Shown: in pieces, positions 27,583 to 37,417 of the stretch | Numbering within the stretch: position 1 is the first letter of the stretch | Layout of the letters: each line of letters opens with the position of its first letter | Assembly (NCBI RefSeq): GCF_002211365.1 | Contig: NZ_LOKZ01000023.1 | Span: forward strand, 186,001-250,000 | Direction: 5' to 3' | From: Rhizobium sp. R711 | GTDB taxonomy: Bacteria > Pseudomonadota > Alphaproteobacteria > Rhizobiales > Rhizobiaceae | Length of the DNA stretch: 64,000 bases | Translations under genes and position numbers: made by a program | Notes under the pieces: generated by a model | What the model saw: only the letters and a program-made list of their open reading frames with translations | Told to the model about the DNA's origin: nothing | Databases searched by the model: none

Positions 27583-28536
27583 TAAAGCGGCATGTCTCTT
27601 GAGCGCCCGATCCTGCAGCATCTTCGCCGCCAGATAGCGCACGGGAGGAAAAATCGCAGCGGTCGGCCGCAGCCGGATCGCGTGCAGCAGGAGTTCCATG
27701 GCGCCAAGCTCGCCGCGGCTCAGGCTGGAAAGGGCGGAACCGTAGGATCGGTCGCTCAGAGCACGTTTCACCATCCTCAGCATCTCCGAAGCATTGTGCA
27801 ATGAGGCGCCGTCTCCGCGAAAGAAAGAGCGGTAGGCGGCTTCGAACTGCAGGTTCCATTGGTGAGTGGTCTTGACGGAGGAGGACTGGTTGAAGGAATG
27901 CACTCTGGCGATCGCCTGGTGACTGCTCGTGTGCGCCACCTTGCCTCTGGCCGCTATGCGCAACCACATTTCGAGGTCGTCAGTGTGGGTAAGGCTCGGA
28001 TTGTAGTGGCCGACGGCTTTCTGGATCGCGGTTCGAACCACGACCGTGGGACCGCTGATCGGATTGCCGCCGCTCCTGCACAGTCTTTCGATCAGGGCGG
28101 TCCCTTCTTCGACGGACCATGTCGCGGGCTGCGGATCGATCACGCGTGTATCGACATCTTCCGGCTTCAGGAAGAAGGCCTCTCCATAAGCCAGGTTCAC
28201 TTGAGAATATTGCTCCATCACGCTCACCGCATTTGACAATGCATGCGGCGTCAGCAGATCGTCGGAGCAAAGGATGAGAAAATAATCCGACTGCGCCCAA
28301 TCGATGCCTTCATTGAAGGATGCGTGAGGGCCAAGGTTTTGCGAGCGCAGGCGAAGCTCTACCCGCGGATCCGCCGCGGCGAGCCTCCGTGCAATCTGGG
28401 CGCTGTCGTCCGTGGATGCGTTATCGATGATCAAGACACGCAACGTCTCGATCTTCTGTCGAAGTATGCTGCGGACACAACCTTCCAGGTAGTGACCGTA
28501 ATTGTAGTTCGGAATGGCGACATCAAGGCTGGGCAT
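27565..28536 (-). CDS. glycosyltransferase family 2
   Basis: A 323-residue GT-A enzyme. The N-terminal VAIPNYNYGHYLEGCVRSI and LRVLIIDNASTDDSAQIA bind the nucleotide sugar, the DXD-like metal site is in LILCSDDLLTPHA, and HTDDLEMWLRIAARG carries the probable catalytic Asp. A membrane-associated C terminus is not obvious. The start at 28536 was chosen because the domain begins there and the gene then lies 17 bases after the flippase gene. The sugar it transfers is unknown. Confidence 0.9.
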   Translation of the reverse strand: MPSLDVAIPNYNYGHYLEGCVRSILRQKIETLRVLIIDNASTDDSAQIARRLAAADPRVELRLRSQNLGPHASFNEGIDWAQSDYFLILCSDDLLTPHALSNAVSVMEQYSQVNLAYGEAFFLKPEDVDTRVIDPQPATWSVEEGTALIERLCRSGGNPISGPTVVVRTAIQKAVGHYNPSLTHTDDLEMWLRIAARGKVAHTSSHQAIARVHSFNQSSSVKTTHQWNLQFEAAYRSFFRGDGASLHNASEMLRMVKRALSDRSYGSALSSLSRGELGAMELLLHAIRLRPTAAIFPPVRYLAAKMLQDRALKRHAALSAKGS

Positions 28537-28553
28537 GACACTCCACTCACTCG

Positions 28554-30020
28554 TTATGCCGCTGCGCTGGGTTTTCGGATCCACCGCCCAAGTATTCTTT
28601 CCAGAATCGCCGGCAGCTCATCGAGCAGAGGGTGTCGAAAGACGATAATCCCGGTCATCCATCCAGTCGCCGCGAGAAAAATGCAAAGCGCGCTCTCAGC
28701 AAGCGAAAGGCCGAAGTCGAAGCCGCTCAGCGCGACTATCATGAGGGGACCTGCGATCGCCATCAGCGTAATTACGCCGCTTCTGGCAAGAACGGCGAGC
28801 AATCCCTTCCATTCGAACGGAACGCGCCGCCGGATGTAGCGAAAGGAGATGTACATCTGGAACGGCAGCGAGATGAACTGGCTCAGCGCCAGTGCGACAA
28901 GCCCGTGAAAGCTTGCAAAACAGATGATCACAGTCGAAACGCCCCGCCCCACGAAATTCGCCGTGAACGCGTCCCTGTTTGCTCCGAAGGCGACGAGCAC
29001 GGGATAGGTCAGGATATTGGCAAACGAGAATATGGTTGCGCAGCACAATATCCGCAGGATCGGCACGACCGGCAGCCAACCGTGCCCGAGAACGATATTG
29101 ACGATGGGATCGGCCAGAATCGCGAGCATCAGGGACGACGGCCAGAAGAGAACCGAGATGTAGCTGACCATCCTCAGATAGGTTTCCTTGATGGCACGCT
29201 TGGCTCTCACTTCGGCGGCGAACGCAGGAAACGCGACGGAAAAGGCCGCCGACAGCATGAGCTTGTCGGGAAGACCACAGACAAGATTGGCACGGTTGAA
29301 GATACCGACGGCCGACGGAAGCATGATACGCCCCAGGACGAGCTGCGGAAGCGATTCATATACGCGGTCAAGAACCGACGAAGCACCCTTGTATCCACCG
29401 AAGCCAAAGATGGACCTGCTGCCGACAAGGCTGGGGCGAAACATCCATATCTCCGGCTTGGCATGGAGTGTCAGGACAGCCCTAACGGCCGCCGCCGCAA
29501 TCACGGCGATCGCCAGGCTCATGAAGCCGTAGCCCTGCCATGCCGCAACCAGTGCCACGATCGCATTCGCAACAGCACCGGCAACATTGATGCGCGTGAG
29601 CGAACCGAATTCGATTTCTCGACGCAGCAACGCGGTGTGGGGACTGACCAGCCCGTCTATCACGCCTGAAACCGCCACCAAGCAGATGAATGCCTGCAGT
29701 GAAGGAATGCTATAGAACGATGCGATGAAGGGCGACAAAAGGGCAAGGCCGACTGCGATGATGGTCGACAAGCCGAAGACAAGCGTCGTCCCCGTTCTGA
29801 CATCGGCCGGCTGGAGCTTTTCGCGCTGGATCAGGAATTCCGATGTCGCAAACTCGCGCACCGTGAATGCGATGGTCCCGATGCTCAGGCCGATGGCGGC
29901 GACACCGATCGCGGTAGAGTCGAGCAACCGGGAGAGGACTGCGATCAATACCACGCTGATGACAATTTGGCAGTATTGATCCAACGTCGCCATAAAGAAG
30001 GCACGGCGAACAGTCCCCAT
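28554..30020 (-). CDS. Wzx-type oligosaccharide flippase
   Basis: A 488-residue polytopic protein with about 12-14 hydrophobic segments, of the polysaccharide transport (MATE/MOP) family. Typical segments are YCQIVISVVLIAVLSRLL near the N terminus and the loop REFATSEFLIQREKLQPADV seen in WzxC-like proteins. It would move undecaprenyl-linked repeat units across the inner membrane. It is the first gene of a two-gene minus-strand unit with the glycosyltransferase. Confidence 0.9.
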   Translation of the reverse strand: MGTVRRAFFMATLDQYCQIVISVVLIAVLSRLLDSTAIGVAAIGLSIGTIAFTVREFATSEFLIQREKLQPADVRTGTTLVFGLSTIIAVGLALLSPFIASFYSIPSLQAFICLVAVSGVIDGLVSPHTALLRREIEFGSLTRINVAGAVANAIVALVAAWQGYGFMSLAIAVIAAAAVRAVLTLHAKPEIWMFRPSLVGSRSIFGFGGYKGASSVLDRVYESLPQLVLGRIMLPSAVGIFNRANLVCGLPDKLMLSAAFSVAFPAFAAEVRAKRAIKETYLRMVSYISVLFWPSSLMLAILADPIVNIVLGHGWLPVVPILRILCCATIFSFANILTYPVLVAFGANRDAFTANFVGRGVSTVIICFASFHGLVALALSQFISLPFQMYISFRYIRRRVPFEWKGLLAVLARSGVITLMAIAGPLMIVALSGFDFGLSLAESALCIFLAATGWMTGIIVFRHPLLDELPAILERILGRWIRKPSAAA

Positions 30021-30421
30021 AGAACGAGATCCTTGATTCTGTTACAGGATTCTTGTCCGGCGACGAACGCTCGCACTGCAGGCAGGCATCGCCGGGGTTA
30101 AGTCTATTTGCGGCGGAGGACAACTATGCCGAGATCTTCAGCGATGTGCCTGATTGTCGCCCTCACCAACCTTCACGCGCATTATGTGGTATTCGGGTTG
30201 GGGGACAAGTGAGCCATTTGGCGTAGGCCAGGCTCGGACTCAGCCAAACAGACCATTGAAAATTGCCGCGGTCCCGCCGCTGGGTGCCAGCTTCACGAAA
30301 ATGCTGCGGATAAGAATCGCGACGATGCTTTCTGCGGGCGCGTAAAGACGGGCCGTTGGCGAGTTTGCAGGCTCATTTTTCGACCAGCCGCCCCAATTAC
30401 GCCCGGCAAGCTTCCGCATCG
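30021..30421. other. intergenic region between flippase and beta-helix genes
   Basis: About 400 bases between two minus-strand genes; the upstream part of the flippase gene must carry its promoter. Short open frames (for example 30154-30345) have no recognisable product and no good ribosome binding site. I see nothing else in it. Confidence 0.4.
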
Positions 30422-32893
30422 TCAATCGGGAAGAGACTTGGTGACTATGGGTCCGTCATTGCCTGAGGCGAAATCCTTCCATGTCGAGCCGACATTCAGC
30501 CAACTATTCGAAGGGTGGCGCGTGACAAAGCCGACACTCCCGTGAGCAGCGGCCGAGCCTCGATCAAAGTCGTTCTCATGGAGAATGGTGTTCACCTTCA
30601 TTGAATGACTGCCCGGTGCAGATTTGAACCGACCATCATAGGTCCATATCAGCTGGTAGGCGTCCACGAAGCCATAGGGGACATTCTTGAAGCGGTTTCG
30701 CTCGAATACGGTTCCGTTGTAGTCCGAACCGTCGTGCGCCCAGGTTTCGTATTCGACTCCTATGTGGGTAAGGTTCTCAAATCTGTTGTTGCGATAGACA
30801 TTGCCAAGGCCACCCCAAATACCTGAGTTACCTGAGTCCGCGAACGTCGTCCCCACATAGAGACCGCTGTTGCTGTCGCTGACGGTATTGTTTGAATATT
30901 GCAGGAAGTATGGGGCAAGGCCACGCGTCGAGTCGAGTGCGATAGTCATCATTCCATGCCGCATCCTGGAAATGCGGTTGTTATCGATGACCGCGTCATA
31001 AACGTTCCCAAAAAGCAGAACGCCCGTGGAATCGGAATCATGTTTGCTGTAGGTCGAGCGTCCATCAAAATTGTTGTCGTAAATCGCAACCCTTGACGCG
31101 ATTGCCGCCAGTGCAAAGCGGCTGGTCTGATCAGGAACGACATTCCATGGAGCATCAAGCGTTACGGTTGAATCGGCGGAGGCAACGATATGCCGATGCT
31201 GACCAGCACCCCTGCCACCGACCACAACGAGGTCCTGGCCGCCTGGCATTACCTCACCCAAATCCGAGAGCGATTTGAAGGATACGGTATCTGCTGTTGC
31301 CGTCACAAAATCGCTTTTGATTTTGCTGCCGACTATTTCAAAGCAGATCTGTTCACCCTTGTTGCAATCGACCTTGTCGCAATCATGCGGCGCGGCGTTT
31401 CTCGACGTGTTGTTGCCCCAGTAGAGATTGCGCATACTTCCAAAATGCGCTTGGCCGACAAAAAAGCGGCCAATCCCGTGGCCGTCGTCCTGGCTCTCAT
31501 CGGCATTTGAAAGCTCGTTGCCAACCATGGAAAAATCGCGCCCACCCCATAAAGCCGCCACGGATTCACCATAGCCCGTCATCCGGAACTTATTGCCGGA
31601 CAAGAAGACCTGCCTGCTGCTTCCGTAGAACGAGCCATTTTCCACCAACTCGGAGTCGCTTATGTAAAGACCTGAGGCGCCGTTGGCCTCCAGCGCCGCC
31701 ACACCCCACGCATTGAGCCTGACGGAGGCGATCCGAAGATCCTTGGCCGAATATACCTGCATCAAGACGTGGTTACCGGTCTTGCGATTTGCGTTAAGTG
31801 TTAGCCCTTCGAATTGTACGTTTTCGCCGGCGATCTCGATCATGCTGTGGTCGATGCTATGATCAAGACGGATCTCCGTCATGTTCATGCCATTGCCAGC
31901 CCATCCAACATTACCGGGTACCGTCAGGAAAGAGGTTACAAGGTAGGTTCCTGCGGGGAAATAAACGGTCGCGGGTGCAGCAGTCTTTGCTGCCTCCAGA
32001 ACTCGCTGCAATGCGGCCGTATCGTCAGTGATGCCGTCGCCCGCAGCGCCGAAACGTTTCACATTCAGCAAATTGCTTTTCTGATCCGCCCACGGTGATC
32101 GGGCGAGAATATCAAGCTTCAGCGGACCGCTCCAGCCGAAGCCGCCGCCATGGCTGTTGTGTATCCAAACCTCATAGGAGCCGCCCGGCATGTCCGGAAT
32201 CGGAAAGTCCACCTTAAAGGGGTTGACCGCAATGGGCTTGACATAGCTGCCGCTGCCACCCGGCGGCTTGATATATAGATAGGATAGCGACGTTCCGTTG
32301 CCGCGGGTAAGGTTGCGCCCATAGACGGAAATGAGAGTCCCAGGCGTTCCCTTGTTCGGCCCAAGCCACCACGCCTCAGTGCGATTGATGGCAATAGGCT
32401 GGCCGCGGTCCCCATTCCTGTTAGGCCAGATGAGATACATCGACCATTCTGGCAGAGAGACGGGCAAAAGAACTGTCGCGGCAGTCTCATCGGCGCGCAG
32501 CGAGCTGACGGCGGTGATTTCCCCTTTTACCTCGGACGGCGCCTGGGAAAAAATCTCAAAATTCGACGAACGATCCAGCTGCACGCCGGTCATCGAGACG
32601 ATCTCATTGCGGTCTGCGGTCCTCGAGAACTCTGCAATCGCGGGCGACGATCTGCTGACGCGAAGCAATGGAGGATTGAAAGGATCTGCTCCCCCGGGCA
32701 AGGGTGGTTCAGGAGTTGGAACAGGCATGCCGAAGTCACCCGGCCCCACGGCTCCTTTCGCCGAGGAGGCGCCATATAACGCGGCATCGTGCAAGCCGAT
32801 CGTATCGCCGGTTCCACTTTGGGCAACTGCCATCCCGATCAGCGTCAAAGCGACAAGCGATGCAAGTACAACCGACGCGAATATCCTCATCAT
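30422..32893 (-). CDS. secreted right-handed parallel beta-helix protein (pectate-lyase-like)
   Basis: An 823-residue exported protein. The signal peptide (MMRIFASVVLASLVALTL, cleavage near AVAQ) is followed by a linker and an IPT/TIG-like domain (GTLISVYGRNLTRG, about residues 190-280). The beta-helix then opens with VKRFGAAGDGITDDTAALQR and VYFPAGTYLVTSF, the start of pectate-lyase-3 proteins, and continues through Asn-rich rungs (NNRISRMRHGM, YRNNRFENL). The start at 32893 follows AGGGGGCG. Beta-helix proteins in polysaccharide loci are often lyases, hydrolases or epimerases acting on the polymer during export. No catalytic residues can be assigned with confidence. Confidence 0.82.
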   Translation of the reverse strand: MMRIFASVVLASLVALTLIGMAVAQSGTGDTIGLHDAALYGASSAKGAVGPGDFGMPVPTPEPPLPGGADPFNPPLLRVSRSSPAIAEFSRTADRNEIVSMTGVQLDRSSNFEIFSQAPSEVKGEITAVSSLRADETAATVLLPVSLPEWSMYLIWPNRNGDRGQPIAINRTEAWWLGPNKGTPGTLISVYGRNLTRGNGTSLSYLYIKPPGGSGSYVKPIAVNPFKVDFPIPDMPGGSYEVWIHNSHGGGFGWSGPLKLDILARSPWADQKSNLLNVKRFGAAGDGITDDTAALQRVLEAAKTAAPATVYFPAGTYLVTSFLTVPGNVGWAGNGMNMTEIRLDHSIDHSMIEIAGENVQFEGLTLNANRKTGNHVLMQVYSAKDLRIASVRLNAWGVAALEANGASGLYISDSELVENGSFYGSSRQVFLSGNKFRMTGYGESVAALWGGRDFSMVGNELSNADESQDDGHGIGRFFVGQAHFGSMRNLYWGNNTSRNAAPHDCDKVDCNKGEQICFEIVGSKIKSDFVTATADTVSFKSLSDLGEVMPGGQDLVVVGGRGAGQHRHIVASADSTVTLDAPWNVVPDQTSRFALAAIASRVAIYDNNFDGRSTYSKHDSDSTGVLLFGNVYDAVIDNNRISRMRHGMMTIALDSTRGLAPYFLQYSNNTVSDSNSGLYVGTTFADSGNSGIWGGLGNVYRNNRFENLTHIGVEYETWAHDGSDYNGTVFERNRFKNVPYGFVDAYQLIWTYDGRFKSAPGSHSMKVNTILHENDFDRGSAAAHGSVGFVTRHPSNSWLNVGSTWKDFASGNDGPIVTKSLPD

Positions 32894-33030
32894 CGCCCCC
32901 TGCTGATGGACCCGATCGGAAACGGGCATTCATAGATGCGCTGCCGTCGCAGCATTCCCCGCACGGGAAACCAGAAGATCATGGCGGTCTACGCAACGAC
33001 GACGAACCAATCCATGGAACACTGGCAAGT

Positions 33031-34164
33031 TCAAATCTTCACATTGGTCTTGCGCGGCATGATTACAGCTTGTGGCTTGTCGCCCGCTGTGGCATCTCCG
33101 ACCGAAGCACGGCTTTTCGACAGGGCAGTTCGCAGTCTGGCAATCGAACGGCTGGCGATGGTAACGAAAAGCGTGTGAATTCCAACCGGGATCACCAGCC
33201 CGGCCATCATGACTATTTCCGGGACATCGGTGCGAATTCCGAGATAGCCAATGCCTCCGCAGACGGCCGATGCCACCATTATGATATTGGTGGTCGCCAT
33301 CGGCGTATAGCCGGCGTCGAGAAGGAGATGATGCAGATGCCAGCGATCGGCTGACATCGGGCTGCGACCTGCCAGGACACGCCGGATCATCAAGCTTAAA
33401 GTATCTGTCACCGGAATGATGACGATCCACAAGAGTGCCATAAATGGAGCCGGAGATTTGTCGGATGCAAGCAAGAGAATGCCGTAAGCGATTGTCGCCC
33501 CAAGTGCCATGCTGCCGGCGTCACCGAGAAAGATGCTCGCGCGCGTTCGCCACGGGCTGCGCATATTGAAGATTAGAAAACCACAAAGGCCTGTCAGCAA
33601 GAGCTCGAACGGCAGTATCAGCTCGCCCATGTCCTTCACCTCAGCGACCAGCATGAGCCATATTAATGCGACAACTGCCGCTCCGCCCGCCAGTCCATCA
33701 ACGCCGTCTATCATGTTCCAGGAATTCATGAGACCGGCGATGAAGCAAAGCCCGACGACGACGATGAGAGCCCCTGCCGAGGCTGCCACGCCCGGTGCAA
33801 ATTCGGCAGACGAAATCTGCCCGATATTCAGTCCTCCGATCAAAATCGCGGCCACAAGAAACTGCATAATGAGGCGCAGCGAGGCCGGTAGCGGGTGACG
33901 ATCATCAAGAGTACCAACCGCGACGACGACAAACAGTCCGACCCAGAAATTCAGACCGAACGCATGCATGTGACCGCTTAGAAAGTTGACCACAGCAAAG
34001 GTCGTAAAGATCGCAATACCACCGCACAACGGAACCGCGCCGATGTGCTGTTTGCGGGCATCGGGAAGATCCACCAGAGCGAGCGCGACTGAGGCTCTAC
34101 GCAAGACGACGATAAGGGCAACGCACAATACGAAGATTGAGATATTGCTTATCACTACTTCCAT
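33031..34164 (-). CDS. WecA-type undecaprenyl-phosphate sugar-1-phosphate transferase
   Basis: A 377-residue membrane protein of the polyprenol-phosphate GlcNAc-1-P transferase family with about 11 membrane segments. Signatures are VDLPDARKQHIGAVPLCGG, MNSWNMIDGVDGLAGG (Asp-rich site), SIFLGDAGSMALG and DRWHLHHLLLDAG. It would start repeat-unit synthesis by loading a sugar-1-phosphate on undecaprenyl phosphate. The start at 34164 has GAGGGGGG upstream; the longer reading from 34326 includes tandem repeats at 34272-34350 and is rejected. Confidence 0.92.
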   Translation of the reverse strand: MEVVISNISIFVLCVALIVVLRRASVALALVDLPDARKQHIGAVPLCGGIAIFTTFAVVNFLSGHMHAFGLNFWVGLFVVVAVGTLDDRHPLPASLRLIMQFLVAAILIGGLNIGQISSAEFAPGVAASAGALIVVVGLCFIAGLMNSWNMIDGVDGLAGGAAVVALIWLMLVAEVKDMGELILPFELLLTGLCGFLIFNMRSPWRTRASIFLGDAGSMALGATIAYGILLLASDKSPAPFMALLWIVIIPVTDTLSLMIRRVLAGRSPMSADRWHLHHLLLDAGYTPMATTNIIMVASAVCGGIGYLGIRTDVPEIVMMAGLVIPVGIHTLFVTIASRSIARLRTALSKSRASVGDATAGDKPQAVIMPRKTNVKI

Positions 34165-34271
34165 ATCAGCCCCCCTCGGCCACGCCAAACCCACGCCCAA
34201 GTCAGTTGGACGGTGCAAAATGCTTTGACGACAATATAAGAGGGGCCCTACACCGGCATATTCGCACAATC

Positions 34272-34350
34272 GATCTCCAACATTCACCTTATTGGTAAGG
34301 AATTGGGTTGGATCTCCACCCTTCACCTTATTGATACGGGGTTAGGTCTG
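34272..34350. repeat. imperfect tandem repeat of about 39 bases upstream of the WecA-type gene
   Basis: Two adjacent copies begin GATCTCCA and share TTCACCTTATTG; copy one is 34272-34310 and copy two 34311-34350, about 80 percent alike by eye. They lie about 110-190 bases ahead of the ATG at 34164 on the minus strand, where regulatory sites would be expected. They could be duplicated protein-binding sites or a slippage product. Confidence 0.55.
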
Positions 34351-34671
34351 GACTTAGCTGGCTCATGCTTAAGGAGAAGAGAGGCGCCAATTCCGTTGTC
34401 AACACGCGAGGCGAGGCGCGGCGGAGGCGGTTGGCCGGCCAGAAGGTTCGCGCGTAACTCCGTTGGAGAATAGGGAAGAGTTATACCCTCCACCATCGCC
34501 TCGATAGACACGCGCATCAGGTTCCGTCAGCGATAACGGGACAATTGGTGTGTCGCGTATCGGCCCAGGGAGGAACTGACCAGCGACGAAAATGCCGAAC
34601 CGGACAGAGACGACAGATACGTCCCGACGCCTTCGCAACGCGCTATCGCTCGACGATTTCGAAGCTCTAGC

Positions 34672-34935
34672 CCGGCGGCATCAGCAGTCAGCTGGATGCT
34701 ACGATATCGCCGCTGCGCGTCCGGCCAAGGGTTGCTTGAGGCGGTCGGCAGCAAGATGACTGTGAAGGTCGACGGTGGAATCCGCCGCCGAACCGACGTT
34801 TTGAAAGCACTTGTACTCGGAACCGAGTTCGCCTTCCTCGGTCGCCCTTTCCTCTATGCAACGGCGATCGGCGGCCATGCGGCTGCGATGAAAGTCGCCG
34901 CGATATGGCGCTGCTGGATGTCACCGGTTCGATGA
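34672..34935 (+). pseudogene. relic of an FMN-dependent alpha-hydroxy-acid dehydrogenase
   Basis: Two frames together spell the C-terminal part of the lactate/glycolate oxidase family: SSQLDATISPLRVRPRVA in one frame, then after a one-base shift KMTVKVDGGIRRRTDVLKAL and FAFLGRPFLYATAIGG. The catalytic N-terminal two-thirds is absent. No other gene was found in the 320 bases upstream (34351-34671). It is a leftover of a gene once at this spot. Confidence 0.72.
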
Positions 34936-34990
34936 GCGACGCCGGATTTCCTTGAGTGTATTTAGCCGAACAGGACCGCAGCATGACCGC

Positions 34991-36187
34991 CTACAGCCTC
35001 TCCCGCATGACGCGCAGCCAATTCTTCAATGGACCCGGAATATAGGTCCTCAGGCCAGGACGCAAACCTGGTGGCAAAGACCAGTCATCGAGATCAAGGG
35101 GGGGCGAAAGATTTTGACTTTCGGCCTTGATCGACCCGATGACCTCGTAATATCGACGTGCCATCTCATCAGATGTAAACCTCTCGGCGACCTTCCGCCT
35201 CGCCGCGGCCGACATCTGAGCCAGCAAGCTGCGATCACGCTCAAGACCGGCAATGAGCCGAACCGCCTGCCCATAATTGCCGACAGGGAAAAGCAGGCCA
35301 TCCTGACCGTCATGAACGATCGTATCCGTAACGCCACGAATGTTCGATACGACCGGGACACATCCCGCCGCCATCGCCTCGATAAGCGTCATCCCAAATC
35401 CCTCGAAACGCGAGGGCATAATGAGCACGTCGTGGCGCGCGACCAGTTCGGGAACCTTATGCGGACTGACGGCCCCCTCATAGAAGACGCGCGCGTTGTG
35501 CGGAGCACTGAACCTTGCCTTCAATCTTGCAAGGTCCGGTCCGTCGCCGGCTATGGTCAGCATAACGGTATTGGGCAAGCCCTCAAGAATGGGTGGGAGC
35601 CACAGCACTCCTTTGGAAGCATCTTCGATCCTGCCGAGGAAGAGCACGCGCAAAAGCGATTGCGCTGACGGCTTGCGCTCGACTTGAGCAAATTTTGACC
35701 TGTCGAGCGCGTTCGGAATTGCGAATGTGGACTCGGGTGAAAAGCCGTGGCGGGCAATGAGATCGCTGCGACAACGCTCCGACACGCCGACGGTCGCGTG
35801 GACATAGTTGCGAATGGAAGTCGCAGCCGCATAAGTGCCGGGGGTAATATTGTGCACGATCATAATGCGCAGAATATCCTCGCGAAGATAGCGCGCGATA
35901 TTCGTCTGCATGCGATCGCCGAGTACATTGATGAAAACGCCGTCATAGCCCCGGCTTTCAATCGCCGCAGCAAGGCACCGAGCACACGTCCGCTCGTCAA
36001 GCGTATCGGGCATATTGAGAAGTGTTCCAAACGCCATCTCGTCGCGCAAGTCAGGCGTTAGCGTGTGCCCGGTGCCCTGCGCCAGCCAGCCAACATCGAT
36101 GCCAAAATCGGCCAGGCCATGCCGCAGTTGCTTGAAGACAGAGTATGTGCCGCCGATGTGTGGCAGAGCGAAATATGCAAACCTCAC
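34991..36187 (-). CDS. glycosyltransferase family 4
   Basis: A 398-residue GT-B enzyme starting with GTG at 36187. The N-terminal acceptor domain begins RFAYFALPHIGGTYSVFKQL. The C-terminal donor domain has VLFLGRIEDASKGVLWL and the GT4 signature MPSRFEGFGMTLIEAMAAGC. It stands alone between two stretches of broken genes (34672-34935 and 36431-37748), so it may have been brought in separately. The sugar is unknown. Confidence 0.88.
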   Translation of the reverse strand: MRFAYFALPHIGGTYSVFKQLRHGLADFGIDVGWLAQGTGHTLTPDLRDEMAFGTLLNMPDTLDERTCARCLAAAIESRGYDGVFINVLGDRMQTNIARYLREDILRIMIVHNITPGTYAAATSIRNYVHATVGVSERCRSDLIARHGFSPESTFAIPNALDRSKFAQVERKPSAQSLLRVLFLGRIEDASKGVLWLPPILEGLPNTVMLTIAGDGPDLARLKARFSAPHNARVFYEGAVSPHKVPELVARHDVLIMPSRFEGFGMTLIEAMAAGCVPVVSNIRGVTDTIVHDGQDGLLFPVGNYGQAVRLIAGLERDRSLLAQMSAAARRKVAERFTSDEMARRYYEVIGSIKAESQNLSPPLDLDDWSLPPGLRPGLRTYIPGPLKNWLRVMRERL

Positions 36188-36430
36188 CGCATTCTCTTTC
36201 GAAAGTCGCGCTATCGTTCACGGCGCAATCGTTTGCGATATCGAAAACAATAACCGCTTCATCTCTGCGCCATAGATGGATGCTTGGCGGAGAGGTGTCC
36301 CCCTTCGAGGGAAGCAGAATGCAGACGCCGTACATTCGGACTAGGCGATTATACGAAAGGCCACCTTCCCCATTTTGTCTTCGATCGCATGCGATATCGT
36401 GAAGAGCGGCTGCCGGCCCAGGTCCTGCGC

Positions 36431-36748
36431 CTATTGGGCGAGATCAAAGGCCCGTGTCTTCTGCGAGCCTCCCATACCCGTTCTACACTTCACGATCATT
36501 GGATCTTGCCCGAATGCCTGGGTTTTTGAGCGGCTCCCATTGCCGTCTTGTTGAGCAGACAGTCCTTCCGCCTCTTTCGCCAATTCCCGGATGCGCTCAT
36601 TCAGTTGGGCCTTGCGCCCAGTCTTTGAAGACAATCGGATTTCGAAGAGACGCTGCTCGCTGTTCATAACTGCGGCAACTTGCTCGTTCTCAACCTTTAG
36701 GCTTTTCGGAAAGATGCGGCGGGCTTCGCCGTCCGGAAGAAAACTCAT
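36431..36748 (-). pseudogene. fragment of an HlyD-type membrane fusion protein
   Basis: The reading frame contains FPKSLKVENEQVAAVMNSEQ, RLFEIRLSSKTGRKAQLNER and IRELAKEAEGLSAQQ. This is the coiled-coil entry of type I secretion periplasmic adaptors (HlyD/PrsE family). The membrane anchor and the C-terminal beta-barrel are missing, and the similarity stops after about 75 residues. No ABC transporter partner is near. A recombination leftover. Confidence 0.6.
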
Positions 36749-37126
36749 CCGCTGGCTGAAAAGTGAGGGCTATCGAGAAATCTCCGTCCTAGGCATGAGC
36801 CTCGGTTCCTGGGTCGCAGGATTGATTGCCGCACATGATCCGAACGTTTCGAAGGTTCGCTGTTTCTGACGGGTGGAAGCCTTGCGGATATGGTTTGGAC
36901 GGGTCGCGCTACACGAACTATCCGAAGCAGCGCCTCGAGCCAGAGATCGAGCTGGCTGATCTCAGGAGCGCGTGGGGTCCACTCAATCTCGAAAACTACG
37001 TGCATCGTTTGGCGCGGCCGGATCTCGATGTCCAGATGGTGCTTGCCAGGAGAGACACGGTTGTGATGCCGGAGCTGTCGGAGAGCCTGTTACGCAGTTT
37101 GAAGAACGCCGGCGGCCGAAGCCACA
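36735..37126 (+). pseudogene. alpha/beta hydrolase relic spread over three frames
   Basis: Successive pieces follow one another in different frames. LKSEGYREISVLGMSLGSWV and AGLIAAHDP (nucleophile elbow GMSLG) lie at about 36735-36850. LFLTGGSLADMVWTGRATR lies at about 36860-36916. LEPEIELADLRSAWGPLNLE and YVHRLARPDLDVQMVLARRD follow to about 37126. At least two frameshifts are needed, so the gene is dead. It overlaps the end of the HlyD relic by 14 bases on the opposite strand. Confidence 0.68.
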
Positions 37127-37135
37127 GGCGGCAAA

Positions 37136-37417
37136 ATGCCGGTGAATTCCGATGCCAAGGGTGACAAGAATTCCGACTGGTTCGAAAGCTGGATTGCGCC
37201 GTTATCAATTACGTCCACTAGATCGCCAAGGAAGCCGGACTTTCCGGCATTCGACACGGTCCGCGGGGTGTTTCCCGAAAGTGATGAGATCTACGATGGC
37301 GCTCGCTTTCACGAGCGTACCCACACGCAGATCGACGTTCGCAATGACGCGTGTATCAAGGGCTTTTTCCTGCCGCGAGGCGAAACACCAGCGCTCACCT
37401 CTCCGGTTTCGCCCTAG
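37136..37417 (+). other. open frame with a conserved-looking tail, unidentified
   Basis: The frame includes VRGVFPESDEIYDGARF and HERTHTQIDVRNDACIKGFF, which look like real protein rather than shadow sequence, but I cannot name the family. It probably is the C-terminal end of a gene whose start is lost among the surrounding relics. It overlaps the traH relic on the other strand by four bases. Confidence 0.3.
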
